NCBI RefSeq assembly: GCF_009911795.1
Contig: NZ_CP047898.1
Location: 992,001-1,056,000, forward strand
Direction: 5' to 3'
Length of the DNA: 64,000 nt
Source: Pseudarthrobacter psychrotolerans
GTDB taxonomy: Bacteria > Actinomycetota > Actinomycetes > Actinomycetales > Micrococcaceae
Under the pieces are notes generated by a model. It saw only the letters and a list, made by a program, of their open reading frames with translations, was not told where the DNA came from and did no database searches. Position 1 is the stretch's first letter. Each line of letters begins with the position of its first letter. A program made the position numbers and the translations under genes. Below are positions 1 through 9,646 of this stretch, piece by piece.

Positions 1-86
1 CGGCAGACGCCGCGGCAGCGGGCAGCCAGCATGATCAGGCACTGGTCAGTGACGCGCTGGACGCCTTGCTCGGCGTCGTGCCTTAG
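1..86 (+). CDS. mshC: C-terminal end of probable mycothiol ligase MshC (partial)
   Basis: A reading frame enters from the left edge and ends at a TAG at 84-86, giving 27 residues rich in Ala, Asp and Leu that finish LLGVVP. The last stretch (xALDALLGVxx) resembles my memory of the end of MshC, the cysteine ligase of mycothiol synthesis, and mshC lies beside a PAC2 gene in several actinobacteria. The stop overlaps the convergent PAC2 stop by two bases. The identity rests on a very short tail plus context, so it is tentative. Confidence 0.45.
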   Translation, partial: ADAAAAGSQHDQALVSDALDALLGVVP

Positions 87-988
87 GGTTTGTCCCGGCC
101 GCGACGCTTGAGGTAGCGCTCAAACTCCCGTGCGATCGACTCCCCGCTCGCCTCCGGGAGGTCGGCAGTGTCCTTGGCCTCTTCCAGTTGCCGGACGTAC
201 GCGGCGATCTCCGGGTCCTCGGTAGCCAGCTCATCAACGCCGCGCTCCCACGCGGCGGCCTCTTCGGCCAGTTCGTGGGTGTCCAGCGGGACCTGGATCA
301 GCTCCTCCACCCGGTGCAGCAGAGCCAGCTGCGCCTTGGGCGACGGGGCCTGGGCCACGTAATGCGGGACTGCGGCCCAGAGGGACACCGTGGGAAGGCC
401 TGCCAGGAGGGACACTTCGGACAGGACACCCACGATGCCGACGGGACCTTCATACTGGGAGGCTTCAAGGTTGAGGCGCTCCCGCAACACGGCGTCGTCC
501 GAGGATGTGCTGACCGGAATCGGCCTACTGTGCGGAACGTCTGCAAGAAGTGCCCCCACCAGGACCACATAGTCCACTTTCAGGGCTTCTGCGTGGACCA
601 GTAGCTCCGCCGTATAGGCGCGCCACTTGTAGGACGGCTCAATGCCCTGCACGAAGATGACGTCCACATTCGAATCCGGCGCACTGGCCTTGTAGATCCG
701 CGTGGATGGCCACTTGATCTTGCGTTCCCCCGAGGCGTTCCTGCGGACCGTGGGACGGGTGAATTGGAAATCGTAGTATTCGTCCGCGTCAATGGACGCG
801 ACCTTCTTGCCGCCCCAGACCCTGTTCAGATAGCGCAACGAGTCACTTGCGGCTTCGCCGGCATCGTTCCAGCCTTCAAATGCGGCCAGCATCACAGTGA
901 TGCGCTCCCCGTCCGCCACTGGCAGCAGGAACTGCTCCGGTTCAGGTGCGGCACCCGGTTCCGTGGTGTCTCCGTCGAAGCTATTCAT
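83..988 (-). CDS. PAC2 family protein
   Basis: This 301-residue protein has the PAC2 (proteasome assembly chaperone 2-like, DUF75) pattern: an N-terminal FEGWNDAGEAAS segment, a central VGALLADVPHSRP segment, and the EGPVGIVGVL...P.VSLWAAVPHYV core near residues 180-220. The family resembles the eukaryotic proteasome assembly chaperone, but no bacterial role is established. It sits 3.3 kb from the proteasome locus, which is suggestive only. Transcription looks leaderless: a TAGGGT hexamer on the minus strand (995-1000) lies 6 nt from the ATG and no Shine-Dalgarno is visible. It is divergent from the HAD gene and convergent with the probable mshC end. Confidence 0.88.
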   Translation of the reverse strand: MNSFDGDTTEPGAAPEPEQFLLPVADGERITVMLAAFEGWNDAGEAASDSLRYLNRVWGGKKVASIDADEYYDFQFTRPTVRRNASGERKIKWPSTRIYKASAPDSNVDVIFVQGIEPSYKWRAYTAELLVHAEALKVDYVVLVGALLADVPHSRPIPVSTSSDDAVLRERLNLEASQYEGPVGIVGVLSEVSLLAGLPTVSLWAAVPHYVAQAPSPKAQLALLHRVEELIQVPLDTHELAEEAAAWERGVDELATEDPEIAAYVRQLEEAKDTADLPEASGESIAREFERYLKRRGRDKP

Positions 989-1138
989 CCCATCACCCTA
1001 CGTCCAAGAACCGACGGGACGCATTGCATGAAGGGCCAAAAAGTGCGCCGGGGCACGCGGGCGCGCGAAGGCAATGCTGATATTCGCCGAGGGCGTATCC
1101 CACGGCCTGCGTTCAGGTGCGCCCCGTAGACTGAAACC

Positions 1139-1876
1139 ATGCAATCCTCACCCCCCGTTTCCCCGCTCAGAGCCGTTCTTTGGGATATGGACGGCACCAT
1201 TGTGGACACGGAACGCTATTGGATTGCCGCGGAGCACGCCCTTGTGGAAGCCCATGGCGGCACCTGGTCCCAAGGGCAGGCCATGCAGCTCGTGGGTCAG
1301 TCACTGACCTATTCGGCCGGAATCCTGCAGGCGTCCGGCGTCCGGCTGGAGCGCCGGGAGATCATCGACACCCTGACCGCCGAGGTCATCAGGAACGTCC
1401 GGCGCGCTGTTCCCTGGCGTCCCGGGGCGAGGGAACTCCTGGATGACCTGCACCGCGCCGGTGTGCGGTGTGCGCTGGTGACCATGTCAGAGGAGCCGTT
1501 GGCCCGCGAAATTGTGGATAGCCTGCCCAAGCCCTACTTCGAATTCCTGGTCACCGGGGACACCGTCACCCAAGGAAAGCCGCATCCGGAAGCATACCTG
1601 AAGGCAGTGGAGCTGCTTCAGGAGGCGGACCCGGAACTGACCGTGGATCACTGCGTCGCACTGGAGGATTCAGCACCCGGAGTGGCTGCCGCTGTTGCAT
1701 CCGGCGTCGCCACTGTGGCCATTCCGCACATTGTCCCGATCCCTGAAGATCCGAGGCACACCATCTGGGAATCCCTGGCCGGCCGCACCGTTGCTGAGCT
1801 GGAGGCTATTGCGGCGGGCAGCCTGGCTGCCACGGCGGCAGGACCGGCCGCACTCGTACCCGGGAGTCCGTCATGA
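1139..1876 (+). CDS. HAD superfamily hydrolase, phosphatase/phosphomutase-like
   Basis: The 245-residue protein carries the HAD motifs: nucleophile motif DMDGT at residues 16-20 (Asp16 and Asp18), a motif III lysine in QGKPHPEAYL, and the acidic motif IV ALEDSAPGV. A helical cap follows motif I, as in beta-phosphoglucomutase-like subfamily IA members. The substrate cannot be read from sequence. TAGACT (1127-1132) lies 6 nt before the ATG without an SD, so the mRNA is probably leaderless. The stop overlaps the next ATG by 4 bp (ATGA), so this gene and the M50 protease are translationally coupled. Confidence 0.9.
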   Translation: MQSSPPVSPLRAVLWDMDGTIVDTERYWIAAEHALVEAHGGTWSQGQAMQLVGQSLTYSAGILQASGVRLERREIIDTLTAEVIRNVRRAVPWRPGARELLDDLHRAGVRCALVTMSEEPLAREIVDSLPKPYFEFLVTGDTVTQGKPHPEAYLKAVELLQEADPELTVDHCVALEDSAPGVAAAVASGVATVAIPHIVPIPEDPRHTIWESLAGRTVAELEAIAAGSLAATAAGPAALVPGSPS

Positions 1877-3039
1877 GTACTGCGCCGGCCCCCGCCCGCC
1901 GGGAAGGAATCCCGCTCGGCCGGATCGCCGGAATCCCGGTCATTCTGGCGTACTCGTGGTTTGTGATTGCCGCCTTTACCGTCATTGTCTACGGGCCCCT
2001 GCTGCTGGAGCAGAATCCGGCATTGGGCGTCTCCGCGTACTACATGGCATTTGCCTACGCCCTACTGCTCCTGATCTCCGTCCTGGTCCACGAACTGGCG
2101 CACGCCCTCACGGCCAAGATCTACGGCTGGCCCACGCAGAAGATCGTGTTGAACCTCTGGGGCGGCCACACCCAGTTCGAGAATTTCACGGCAACGCCGG
2201 CACGCTCGGTCATCGTGGCCCTGGCAGGCCCGGCGGCCAACCTGGTCCTCGCCGGCGGTGCCTGGTTGGTAATTTCCACCACCAGCATGGGCACCGTGGC
2301 CGGGATCCTCACGAACATCTTTATGTGGGCCAACTTCGTCATCGGCATCTTCAATGTCCTGCCCGGACTCCCGCTGGACGGCGGCAGGATCGTGGAATCG
2401 GCCGTGTGGAAAGCAACCGGAAGCCAGGCCAAAGGCACCGTCGCTGCCGGCTGGGCCGGCCGCGTCATCGTGGTGGCGCTGGGCTTCTGGTTCATTGCCA
2501 GGCCGCTGCTGGCCGGTGAGACACCTGATTTCAGCCTCCTGATGATCACCATCCTCGTCGGCGGGTTCCTCTGGATGGGTGCAAGCGCGTCAATCCAGCA
2601 GGGCACACTTCGCGGAAGGATGCACCTGGTCAGCGCCGCTGCCCTGGCGGCTCCCGCCGTCGGAATTCCAGCCACCGCCATGGTGGCGGACATCCGGAGG
2701 CTCTCACCCGACGGCTCACGGGCCGTGGTGGTCTGCGGGCCCGACGGACGCCCGCAGGGTGTTGTGGACGCCGGTGCCCTCGCCGCGGTTCCTGACGGAG
2801 CGGCCGGCTCTACGCCTGCCACGGCAGTGTCCTATGCCCTTGCTGCGGGGGCCTACGTGCCGGAGTCGTCCCAGGGGCAGGAGCTGATCCAGTACCTTTC
2901 CCAGCTTGAGGGTCACGAATATGCAGTGGTGGACCATCAGGGAGCGGTCACCGGCCTCTTGGCGCAGAACATGGTGGTGGCCGCCATCACCGGCAAGGCT
3001 GACCGGTCAAATAGGCATCCGCAGGGTCAAAGCCGGTAG
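1873..3039 (+). CDS. M50 family site-2-type membrane metalloprotease with CBS-like tail
   Basis: The 388-residue protein has about five or six hydrophobic segments. The zinc motif HELAH lies at residues 73-77 and the second motif, LPGLPLDGGR, places Asp169 as the third ligand. This is the site-2 protease layout with a C-terminal cytoplasmic region (about 255-380) resembling a degenerate CBS pair, as in Rip3-type proteases. Such enzymes cut membrane-bound substrates, for example anti-sigma factors, but no candidate substrate is next to it. It overlaps the HAD gene by 4 bp and is followed by trmI about 110 bp later. Confidence 0.9.
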   Translation: MSTAPAPARREGIPLGRIAGIPVILAYSWFVIAAFTVIVYGPLLLEQNPALGVSAYYMAFAYALLLLISVLVHELAHALTAKIYGWPTQKIVLNLWGGHTQFENFTATPARSVIVALAGPAANLVLAGGAWLVISTTSMGTVAGILTNIFMWANFVIGIFNVLPGLPLDGGRIVESAVWKATGSQAKGTVAAGWAGRVIVVALGFWFIARPLLAGETPDFSLLMITILVGGFLWMGASASIQQGTLRGRMHLVSAAALAAPAVGIPATAMVADIRRLSPDGSRAVVVCGPDGRPQGVVDAGALAAVPDGAAGSTPATAVSYALAAGAYVPESSQGQELIQYLSQLEGHEYAVVDHQGAVTGLLAQNMVVAAITGKADRSNRHPQGQSR

Positions 3040-3152
3040 AGTTACGTGCCGGCCGTGCATTGCCGCCGCGTGGCCGCCTGGAGGCCTGGGCCGCACCGGG
3101 CGGACCTATTTTGATGCGTGGCCCCACAGTTTTACAGGAGCGAGGAAAATCC

Positions 3153-4214
3153 ATGAGCAGCGAATCTGTCGCCGAAGCCGCAGCACCATCCACCACCGGT
3201 GTTGCCGCCAATGGCACCCAGCCGGTGGGAGCTGCCCGGCGCCGCGGACCGTTCCGTGAAGGGGAACGGGTCCAGCTGACCGACGAGCGCGGCCGCATGA
3301 ACACCATCTCCCTTGAAAGCGGCGGCGCCTTCCACACGCACCGCGGCTTCCTGAACCACGACGAGATCATCGGAAAAGCTGATGGCTCGGTGGTTGTGAA
3401 CAACGTCGGCCAGCAGTACCAGACGCTGCGCCCGCTCCTCTCGGATTTTGTCCTCTCCATGCCGCGTGGCGCCGCAGTGGTCTACCCGAAGGACGCCGGC
3501 CAGATCGTCACCATGGCCGATATTTTCCCCGGCGCAAGGGTTGTTGAAGCCGGCGTTGGCTCGGGAGCGCTGTCCATCTCGCTGCTCCGGGCCGTTGGCG
3601 ACAACGGCTACCTGCACTCCTTCGAACGCCGTGAGGAATTTGCGGACATTGCCCGGGGGAACGTGGAAACCATCTTTGGCGGCCCGCACCCGGCGTGGAA
3701 GATTTCCCTCGGTGACTTCCAGGAGGAAGTAGTCCGCACCGAGGCGCCGGGGTCCGTGGACCGTGTAGTGCTGGACATGCTGGCACCCTGGGAATGCCTC
3801 GACGCCGTTGCCACCGTCCTCGCACCCGGCGGCGTCTGGATCAACTACGTGGCCACGGTTACCCAGCTGTCCCGGACCGCGGAGGCCATCAGGGCTGACG
3901 GGCGCTTCACCGAACCCGACGCCTGGGAGTCCATGGTCCGCGGCTGGCACCTTGAGGGCCTCGCGGTCCGCCCGGACCACCGTATGGTAGCCCACACCGG
4001 CTTCCTGCTGGTCACCCGCCGCCTTGCCGACGGCGTCACCGGCATCTCCGTCAAGCGCCGTCCCTCGAAGACCGGCTTCAACGAAGAAGACGTCAACGCC
4101 TGGACACCCGGTGCCGTCGGCGAACGCCTGGTTTCCGACAAGAAGCTCCGCCGCGCCGCGCGCGATGCCATTGCCGGCACCAACGTTAAGGACGAGCCGG
4201 AGATTACGAACTAG
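3153..4214 (+). CDS. trmI: tRNA (adenine-N1)-methyltransferase TrmI (m1A58)
   Basis: TrmI methylates A58 in the T-loop of tRNA. The chosen start at 3153 (MSSES...) has GAGGA 6-7 nt upstream and gives 353 residues; the frame is open back to 3060 but without an SD there. The N-terminal part (FREGERVQLTDERG, then LSDFVLSMPRGA.VVYPKD) is the TrmI-specific domain. The SAM-binding loop VVEAGVGSGALS follows near residue 132. Actinobacterial proteasome loci commonly have trmI directly upstream of mpa, as here. The Lys/Arg-rich tail (VSDKKLRRAARD) fits tRNA binding. Confidence 0.93.
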   Translation: MSSESVAEAAAPSTTGVAANGTQPVGAARRRGPFREGERVQLTDERGRMNTISLESGGAFHTHRGFLNHDEIIGKADGSVVVNNVGQQYQTLRPLLSDFVLSMPRGAAVVYPKDAGQIVTMADIFPGARVVEAGVGSGALSISLLRAVGDNGYLHSFERREEFADIARGNVETIFGGPHPAWKISLGDFQEEVVRTEAPGSVDRVVLDMLAPWECLDAVATVLAPGGVWINYVATVTQLSRTAEAIRADGRFTEPDAWESMVRGWHLEGLAVRPDHRMVAHTGFLLVTRRLADGVTGISVKRRPSKTGFNEEDVNAWTPGAVGERLVSDKKLRRAARDAIAGTNVKDEPEITN

Positions 4215-4297
4215 TCCACATTTCGGGAGTCTCCAGCAGTACCTGCCAACTTGGGGCTAAGGTCTAAAGAAGAAGAGCAGGAAGGGGCTGATGCACC

Positions 4298-6049
4298 ATG
4301 GAGATGCCGAATCAGGACTCCGGACGTACACCGGCGGAGCAGTCCGCCGCCAACGAACTGTCGGCTGCGGACCGGCAGGCCAATGTCCTCCGCGACAAAC
4401 TCAGGCACATTGACCGCCAGCTGGCGGCCGCAACGCAGAACAACGCGAAGCTGGTCACCATGCTGGAAGCGGCCAAGGCCGAGATCCTGCGGCTGAAGAA
4501 TGCCCTGGACCAGGAGGGGCAGCCCCCATACAGCTTCGGCACCGTGCTGCAGCTCAATCCCAGGCGGCTGCCGTCACCGGGCAGCAGCGGCCAGGCTGCC
4601 ACGGAGGAATCGGCGGATATTTTCAACGCCGGCCGGAAGATGCGGGTGGGCATCAGCCCCCTGGTCAACATCAACCAGCTGGCGGTCGGCCAGGAGGTCC
4701 TCCTCAACGAGGCTCTGCTTATTGTTGCCGGCCTCGGCTATGAACGCGCCGGTGAACTCGCAACCCTGAAGGAAATGCTCGGAACGGACCGCGCACTGGT
4801 GGTGGGGCGGGCCGACGAGGAACGTGTCATCAGGCTCTCCGGAGCCCTGCTCACCGAGAAGCTCAGGGTAGGGGACGCCCTGTCCATCGATTCGCGTACC
4901 GGTTATGCCCTCGAAAAGGTGCCCCGCTCCGAAGTGGAGAACCTGGTCCTCGAAGAAGTCCCCGACATCACCTACGAGGACATCGGCGGCCTCGGTCCGC
5001 AGATCGAGCAGATCCGGGACGCTGTGGAACTGCCGTTCCTGCACCCGGACCTCTACCGCGAGCACGGACTGAAAGCCCCGAAGGGCATCCTCCTCTACGG
5101 CCCCCCAGGGTGCGGCAAGACCCTGATCGCGAAGGCTGTTGCCAACTCCCTCGCCGCCCGCGCGGCGGAACGGTCCGGCAATGTGGACCTGAAGAGCTAT
5201 TTCCTCAACATCAAGGGTCCGGAGCTGCTGGACAAATACGTAGGCGAGACGGAGCGCCACATCCGCCTGATCTTCGCCCGGGCCCGTGAGAAGGCCTCCG
5301 ACGGCAGTCCCGTGGTGGTGTTCTTTGATGAAATGGACTCACTGTTCCGTACGCGCGGAACAGGGATCTCCTCCGACGTCGAGACCACCATCGTCCCGCA
5401 GTTGCTGAGTGAGATCGACGGCGTGGAGAGGCTGGACAACGTCATTGTGATCGGCGCGTCCAACCGCGAGGACATGATCGACCCCGCCATCCTCCGTCCC
5501 GGCCGCCTGGACGTGAAAGTAAAGATCCAGCGCCCCGATGCCGAGGCCGCTGCGGACATCTTCAACAAGTACATCACCACGGACCTGCCGTTCCACGAGT
5601 CCGACCTCGCCGAACACAGCGGCGACGTCCAGGCGACGGTGGACGCCATGGTCCAGCGCACGGTTGAAGCCATGTACTCCACGGAGAAATCCAACGAGTA
5701 CCTGGAAGTCACCTACGCCAACGGCGATACGGAGATGCTCTACTTCAAGGACTTCAATTCGGGCGCCGTTGTTCAGAACGTTGTGGACCGGGCCAAGAAG
5801 TACGCCATCAAGGATCTCCTGACACTGCACCAGAAGGGTCTTCGGATCGAGCACCTGCTGCGTGCCGTGGTGGATGAATTCCGCGAGCACGAGGACATGC
5901 CCAACACCACCAACCCGGATGACTGGGCAAGGATCTCAGGCAAGAAGGGGGAGCGGATCACCTACATCCGCACCATCGTGCAGGGTAAGGCGGGCCAGGA
6001 GCCCGGCAAGTCCATCGAGACGATGCCGAACACGGGACAGTACCTGTGA
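4298..6049 (+). CDS. mpa: Proteasome-associated AAA ATPase Mpa/ARC
   Basis: This 583-residue ring ATPase recognises Pup and unfolds tagged proteins into the 20S proteasome. Residues about 20-72 form a coiled coil (the Pup-binding region), followed by OB domains to about 235. The AAA domain has Walker A GPPGCGKT near 267-274 and Walker B FFDEMD near 340-345. The C-terminus is QYL, the conserved Mpa tripeptide that docks on the proteasome alpha ring. AGGAAGGGG lies 10 nt before the ATG. A TAAGGT hexamer at 4258-4263 could be the -10 of the operon promoter. The stop overlaps the likely dop GTG. Confidence 0.97.
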   Translation: MEMPNQDSGRTPAEQSAANELSAADRQANVLRDKLRHIDRQLAAATQNNAKLVTMLEAAKAEILRLKNALDQEGQPPYSFGTVLQLNPRRLPSPGSSGQAATEESADIFNAGRKMRVGISPLVNINQLAVGQEVLLNEALLIVAGLGYERAGELATLKEMLGTDRALVVGRADEERVIRLSGALLTEKLRVGDALSIDSRTGYALEKVPRSEVENLVLEEVPDITYEDIGGLGPQIEQIRDAVELPFLHPDLYREHGLKAPKGILLYGPPGCGKTLIAKAVANSLAARAAERSGNVDLKSYFLNIKGPELLDKYVGETERHIRLIFARAREKASDGSPVVVFFDEMDSLFRTRGTGISSDVETTIVPQLLSEIDGVERLDNVIVIGASNREDMIDPAILRPGRLDVKVKIQRPDAEAAADIFNKYITTDLPFHESDLAEHSGDVQATVDAMVQRTVEAMYSTEKSNEYLEVTYANGDTEMLYFKDFNSGAVVQNVVDRAKKYAIKDLLTLHQKGLRIEHLLRAVVDEFREHEDMPNTTNPDDWARISGKKGERITYIRTIVQGKAGQEPGKSIETMPNTGQYL

Positions 6050-7719
6050 CGGCAGCCCCGGAACGCGCCGGCGGGGGAGGGCTCCCGGCCGGCGGGGCCA
6101 TGCGCGTCATGGGTGCGGAAACCGAATATGGCATCCACGCCCCGTCCGCGCCCGGAGCGAACGCCACCATGATGTCCGCCCGCGTGGTCCAGGCTTATGC
6201 GCAGGTCACACGGCAAAGGGCAGCCGGAGGGGCGGAGACGCGCTGGGATTATACGGACGAGGAACCCCTCCACGACGCCCGCGGCTGGACCCTGGAACGG
6301 GCCTCGGCCCACCCCAGCCAGCTGACAGACCAGCCGCCGGTACTGGACGCGGAAGCGGTGGCGCTTGCCTACGGCCGCGAGGAATTGGAACTGGACGGCG
6401 AAGACGAGTCCGGCAGCCTCCTGATGAATATGGTGTTGGGCAACGGAGCCCGCCTGTACGTGGATCATGCCCATCCGGAGTATTCCAGTGCCGAGGTGAC
6501 CAACCCGCGCGATGCGGTGATCTGGGATGCGGCCGGGGACCTCGTAGCGCTGGCGGCCGTCCGTCGCTTGGCCGCGGATCCTGAGCTGCCCCCGGTCAAC
6601 CTGTACAAGAACAACACGGACAACAAGTCCGTCTCCTACGGCTCCCACGAGAACTACCTCATGCCGCGCTCGGTGCCCTTCGGGGACATCGTGCGGGGGC
6701 TGACACCGTTCTTCGTCACGCGCCAGATCATGTGCGGCGCCGGGCGGGTGGGCCTGGGGCAGGACAGCTCCACGCCCGGGTACCAGATCAGCCAGCGGGC
6801 GGATTTCTTCGAGGCCGAGGTCGGCCTGGAAACCACCATCCGGCGTCCCATCATCAATACCCGGGATGAGCCGCACGCCACTGCCGACAAGTACCGGCGC
6901 CTGCATGTGATCATCGGTGACGCCAACCTGAGCCAATCCTCGAACTACCTCAAGTTCGGCACCACGGCCATGGTCCTGAGCCTGATCGAGGCCGGGCTGG
7001 CGCCCAAGGTGGAGGTCCACGAACCCGTCGCGGCCCTGCAGGCTGTCAGCCACGATACGTCGCTGACGGCCAAACTCAGGCTGCTGGACGGGCGCCGGGT
7101 AACGGCCCTGGACCTGCAGTGGATGTACCACGAGGCGGCAGCAAAACTGGCGCAGGACACCGGCGTTGCCGATGCCGTGGACGGGGACGGCCATACGCAT
7201 GAGGTGCTGGAACGCTGGGCTGCCACGTTGACCCAGCTCGATTCCGACAGGAACGCGGCGGCCACCTCCGTGGAGTGGCTGGCCAAACTCTCCCTCCTCG
7301 ACGGGTACCGGAACCGCGACAACCTTGCGTGGGGTAACGCAAGGCTCGGCCTTGTGGACCTCCAGTGGGCAGACATCAGGCCGGAGAAGGGGCTGTACTA
7401 CCGGTTCCTGGCAAGGAACCGCATGCAGCGGATCGTCGACGACGGTGCCATCGCCGCAGCGATGACCGAACCGCCGTCGGACACGCGGGCTTTCTTCCGC
7501 GGACGGTGCATCAGCAGCTTCGGCAAAGACGTGGTGGGGGCCAGCTGGGACTCGGTCATCTTCGACGTGCCGGGCTACGGCCGGCTCCAGCGCGTGCCAA
7601 CCCGGGAACCCCTGCGCGGTACCAAGGCCCTCACGGGAGGGCTCTTTGCCCGCCACCGGACGGCAGGTCCGTTCCTCGCCGAACTTTTAGGGCACAACAC
7701 CGCTCCGCCTGCGGCGTAA
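6046..7719 (+). CDS. dop: Pup deamidase/depupylase Dop
   Basis: Dop hydrolyses the C-terminal Gln of Pup to Glu and also removes Pup from conjugates. It belongs to the carboxylate-amine ligase (glutamine synthetase-like) fold: ETEYGIHAP near the start binds nucleotide/metal, and [17 protein letters not shown] and [13 protein letters not shown] are typical Dop/PafA blocks. About 30 residues between TEYGI and the [26 protein letters not shown] block match the Dop-loop region that PafA lacks. The GTG at 6046 overlaps the mpa stop and gives 557 residues. ATG 6100 ([11 protein letters not shown]) would remove an 18-residue extension and is a reasonable alternative. Confidence 0.95.
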   Translation: MTAAPERAGGGGLPAGGAMRVMGAETEYGIHAPSAPGANATMMSARVVQAYAQVTRQRAAGGAETRWDYTDEEPLHDARGWTLERASAHPSQLTDQPPVLDAEAVALAYGREELELDGEDESGSLLMNMVLGNGARLYVDHAHPEYSSAEVTNPRDAVIWDAAGDLVALAAVRRLAADPELPPVNLYKNNTDNKSVSYGSHENYLMPRSVPFGDIVRGLTPFFVTRQIMCGAGRVGLGQDSSTPGYQISQRADFFEAEVGLETTIRRPIINTRDEPHATADKYRRLHVIIGDANLSQSSNYLKFGTTAMVLSLIEAGLAPKVEVHEPVAALQAVSHDTSLTAKLRLLDGRRVTALDLQWMYHEAAAKLAQDTGVADAVDGDGHTHEVLERWAATLTQLDSDRNAAATSVEWLAKLSLLDGYRNRDNLAWGNARLGLVDLQWADIRPEKGLYYRFLARNRMQRIVDDGAIAAAMTEPPSDTRAFFRGRCISSFGKDVVGASWDSVIFDVPGYGRLQRVPTREPLRGTKALTGGLFARHRTAGPFLAELLGHNTAPPAA

Positions 7720-7804
7720 ACCGCGCCGTCGGGCGAACAGCGTGGCAATATGGGCGTATCAGCAGATCCGCCCGGATCCGAGGATTTCAAGAGGAGAGAT
7801 CACC

Positions 7805-8008
7805 ATGGCAGGCCAGGAGCAGCAGAAGCCACAATCACACGACAGCCAGGTCGAGGACGAGATCCCCGAGGCACCTCCGGCGGCCCCGGAGGCCCAGGCA
7901 TCGGCTGCCACCCAAGGCGTCGATGACCTCCTTGATGAAATCGACGGCGTCCTGGAGTCCAATGCCGAGGAATTCGTGCGCGCCTTCGTCCAAAAGGGCG
8001 GCCAGTAA
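7805..8008 (+). CDS. pup: Prokaryotic ubiquitin-like protein Pup
   Basis: The 67-residue protein is disordered-looking and acidic, with a C-terminal helix region [20 protein letters not shown] that Mpa binds, ending in KGGQ. The terminal Gln must be deamidated by Dop, two genes upstream in function and adjacent here, before PafA can ligate it to lysines. The start at 7805 has AGAGGAGA 7 nt upstream; the longer open frame to 7742 lacks an SD and is unlike the family. It lies 85 bp after dop and 82 bp before prcB. Confidence 0.97.
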   Translation: MAGQEQQKPQSHDSQVEDEIPEAPPAAPEAQASAATQGVDDLLDEIDGVLESNAEEFVRAFVQKGGQ

Positions 8009-8090
8009 CCCGGATCCGGATGGGTTGCTGAAGCCGCGTCCGGCCGGAATCTGTACCGACGTTGAAGGACCACGTACAAGGAGTGCATCA

Positions 8091-8912
8091 GTGCAGGAAA
8101 CAACCGCCAACCAGGTAGCCGGCAACGCGACATCCTCATTCACCGAGCATCTGCAGCGCGACCGGCCGGACCTTCTTCCGTACAACCGCACCATGCCTGC
8201 TGCAGCGGCGGCGGCAGTTCCCTTGCAGGTCCCCCATGCCACCACGATCGTGGCAATGAGTTATGTCGGCGGCGTTCTGATGGCCGGCGACCGGCGGGCC
8301 ACCATGGGCAACGTCATTGCCAGCCGGCACATCGAAAAGGTGTTCCCGGCCGACAGGTATTCGGTGTTGGGGATCGCCGGCACAGCCGGCATCGCCATTG
8401 ACCTGACGCGGCTCTTCCAGGTGGAGTTGGAGCACTACGAAAAGATCGAGGGGACACTGCTGAGCCTCGACGGCAAAGCCAACCGGCTGGGGGCCATGAT
8501 CCGCGGGAACCTGCCGATGGCCCTGCAAGGACTCGCCGTTGTGCCGTTGTTCGCCGGCTTCGATACGACTGCCGGCGTTGGCCGGCTCTTCTCCTACGAC
8601 GTCACCGGCGGCAGGTACGAGGAACGCGAGCACCACACCGTCGGCTCCGGTTCCGTGTTCGCCCGTGGTGCGTTGAAGAAGCTCTGGCGGCCCAACCTGG
8701 CCGGAGCCGAGGCAGTCTCGGTGGCGGTCGAATCCCTTTACGACGCGGCCGACGACGACTCCGCCACGGGTGGTCCGGATCCGGTCCGCCAATTGTGGCC
8801 GGTGGTATACACCGTGAACAGGGATGGCGCACGGCGGATCCCGGAATCCGAGCTCGCCGCTGTGGCGGGCAGGATTATCGAAGCCCGCTCCGCCGAGCGG
8901 CGGGAGGCCTGA
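8091..8912 (+). CDS. prcB: 20S proteasome beta subunit PrcB
   Basis: The catalytic subunit starts at GTG 8091 with AAGGAG 7 nt upstream (273 residues); the frame is open far upstream inside dop but that is not coding. A propeptide of about 50 residues precedes mature Thr51 in the block [21 protein letters not shown]. Thr51 is the N-terminal nucleophile, and Asp/Lys of the DRR and HIEKV segments complete the site. The residue before Thr is Ala (VPHA), whereas the M. tuberculosis propeptide ends in Gly. prcA starts 2 bp after its stop. Confidence 0.96.
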   Translation: MQETTANQVAGNATSSFTEHLQRDRPDLLPYNRTMPAAAAAAVPLQVPHATTIVAMSYVGGVLMAGDRRATMGNVIASRHIEKVFPADRYSVLGIAGTAGIAIDLTRLFQVELEHYEKIEGTLLSLDGKANRLGAMIRGNLPMALQGLAVVPLFAGFDTTAGVGRLFSYDVTGGRYEEREHHTVGSGSVFARGALKKLWRPNLAGAEAVSVAVESLYDAADDDSATGGPDPVRQLWPVVYTVNRDGARRIPESELAAVAGRIIEARSAERREA

Positions 8913-8913
8913 G

Positions 8914-9645
8914 ATGACGCAGCAGTTTTATGTCTCGCCTGAACAGCTGATGAAGGACCGTGCGGACTTCGCACGGAAGGGCATCGCCCGTGGCAGGTCC
9001 GTGGTGGTCATCAGCTGCCAGGACGGCATCGCCCTGGTAGCTGAAAATCCTTCGCCCTCACTGCACAAAATCGGCGAGATTTACGACAAGATCGCCTTTG
9101 CCGCCGTCGGCAAGTACAACGAATTTGAAAGCCTGCGCCAGGCCGGGGTGCGGTACGCGGATGTCCGTGGTTACTCCTACGACCGCGAGGACGTCACAGC
9201 GCGGGGGCTCGCCAGCGTCTATGCGCAAAGCCTGGGTGCCGTTTTCACCGCCGAACAGAAACCCTTTGAAGTGGAACTGGCGGTCGCCGAAGTTGGCCCC
9301 ACGCCAGAGATGGACCACCTCTACCGGCTCACCTTCGACGGGTCCATCGCTGATGAGCACGGTTTCATTGTGATGGGCGGCCAGGCGGATCGTGTCTCTG
9401 CGGTTATCGCCGAGGGCTGGCGACCGTCACTGCAGTTCGCCGGCGCTGTTCGGCTGGCTACCAGCGGCCTGTCCAGCGGCGCTGACCAGGCCGCTGACCA
9501 GGGCGAAGCGGGAGGAACCCTTCCTGCAAAGGCCGTCGAGGTTGCCGTCCTGGACAGGCAGTCGGAGACCTCCAGGGGTTTCCGCAGGGCCTTCCGGCGG
9601 CTCAACGATGCTGATATCACGGCGCTGCTTGCTGAGGAGGACTGA
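8914..9645 (+). CDS. prcA: 20S proteasome alpha subunit PrcA
   Basis: The 243-residue protein begins [29 protein letters not shown], the N-terminal gate and H0 helix of actinobacterial alpha subunits. The core includes [37 protein letters not shown]. Seven alphas form each outer ring and receive Mpa. The start is 1 bp after the prcB stop, and pafA starts 1 bp after its own stop, so prcB-prcA-pafA are translationally linked. The frame is open further upstream, but that part is antisense-free overlap with prcB and was excluded. Confidence 0.96.
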   Translation: MTQQFYVSPEQLMKDRADFARKGIARGRSVVVISCQDGIALVAENPSPSLHKIGEIYDKIAFAAVGKYNEFESLRQAGVRYADVRGYSYDREDVTARGLASVYAQSLGAVFTAEQKPFEVELAVAEVGPTPEMDHLYRLTFDGSIADEHGFIVMGGQADRVSAVIAEGWRPSLQFAGAVRLATSGLSSGADQAADQGEAGGTLPAKAVEVAVLDRQSETSRGFRRAFRRLNDADITALLAEED

Positions 9646-9646
9646 G

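Noticed and set aside
5962..7656. Minus-strand open frame of 564 codons over dop
   Set aside because: Antisense of the well-supported dop gene; product is low-complexity and unlike any family.
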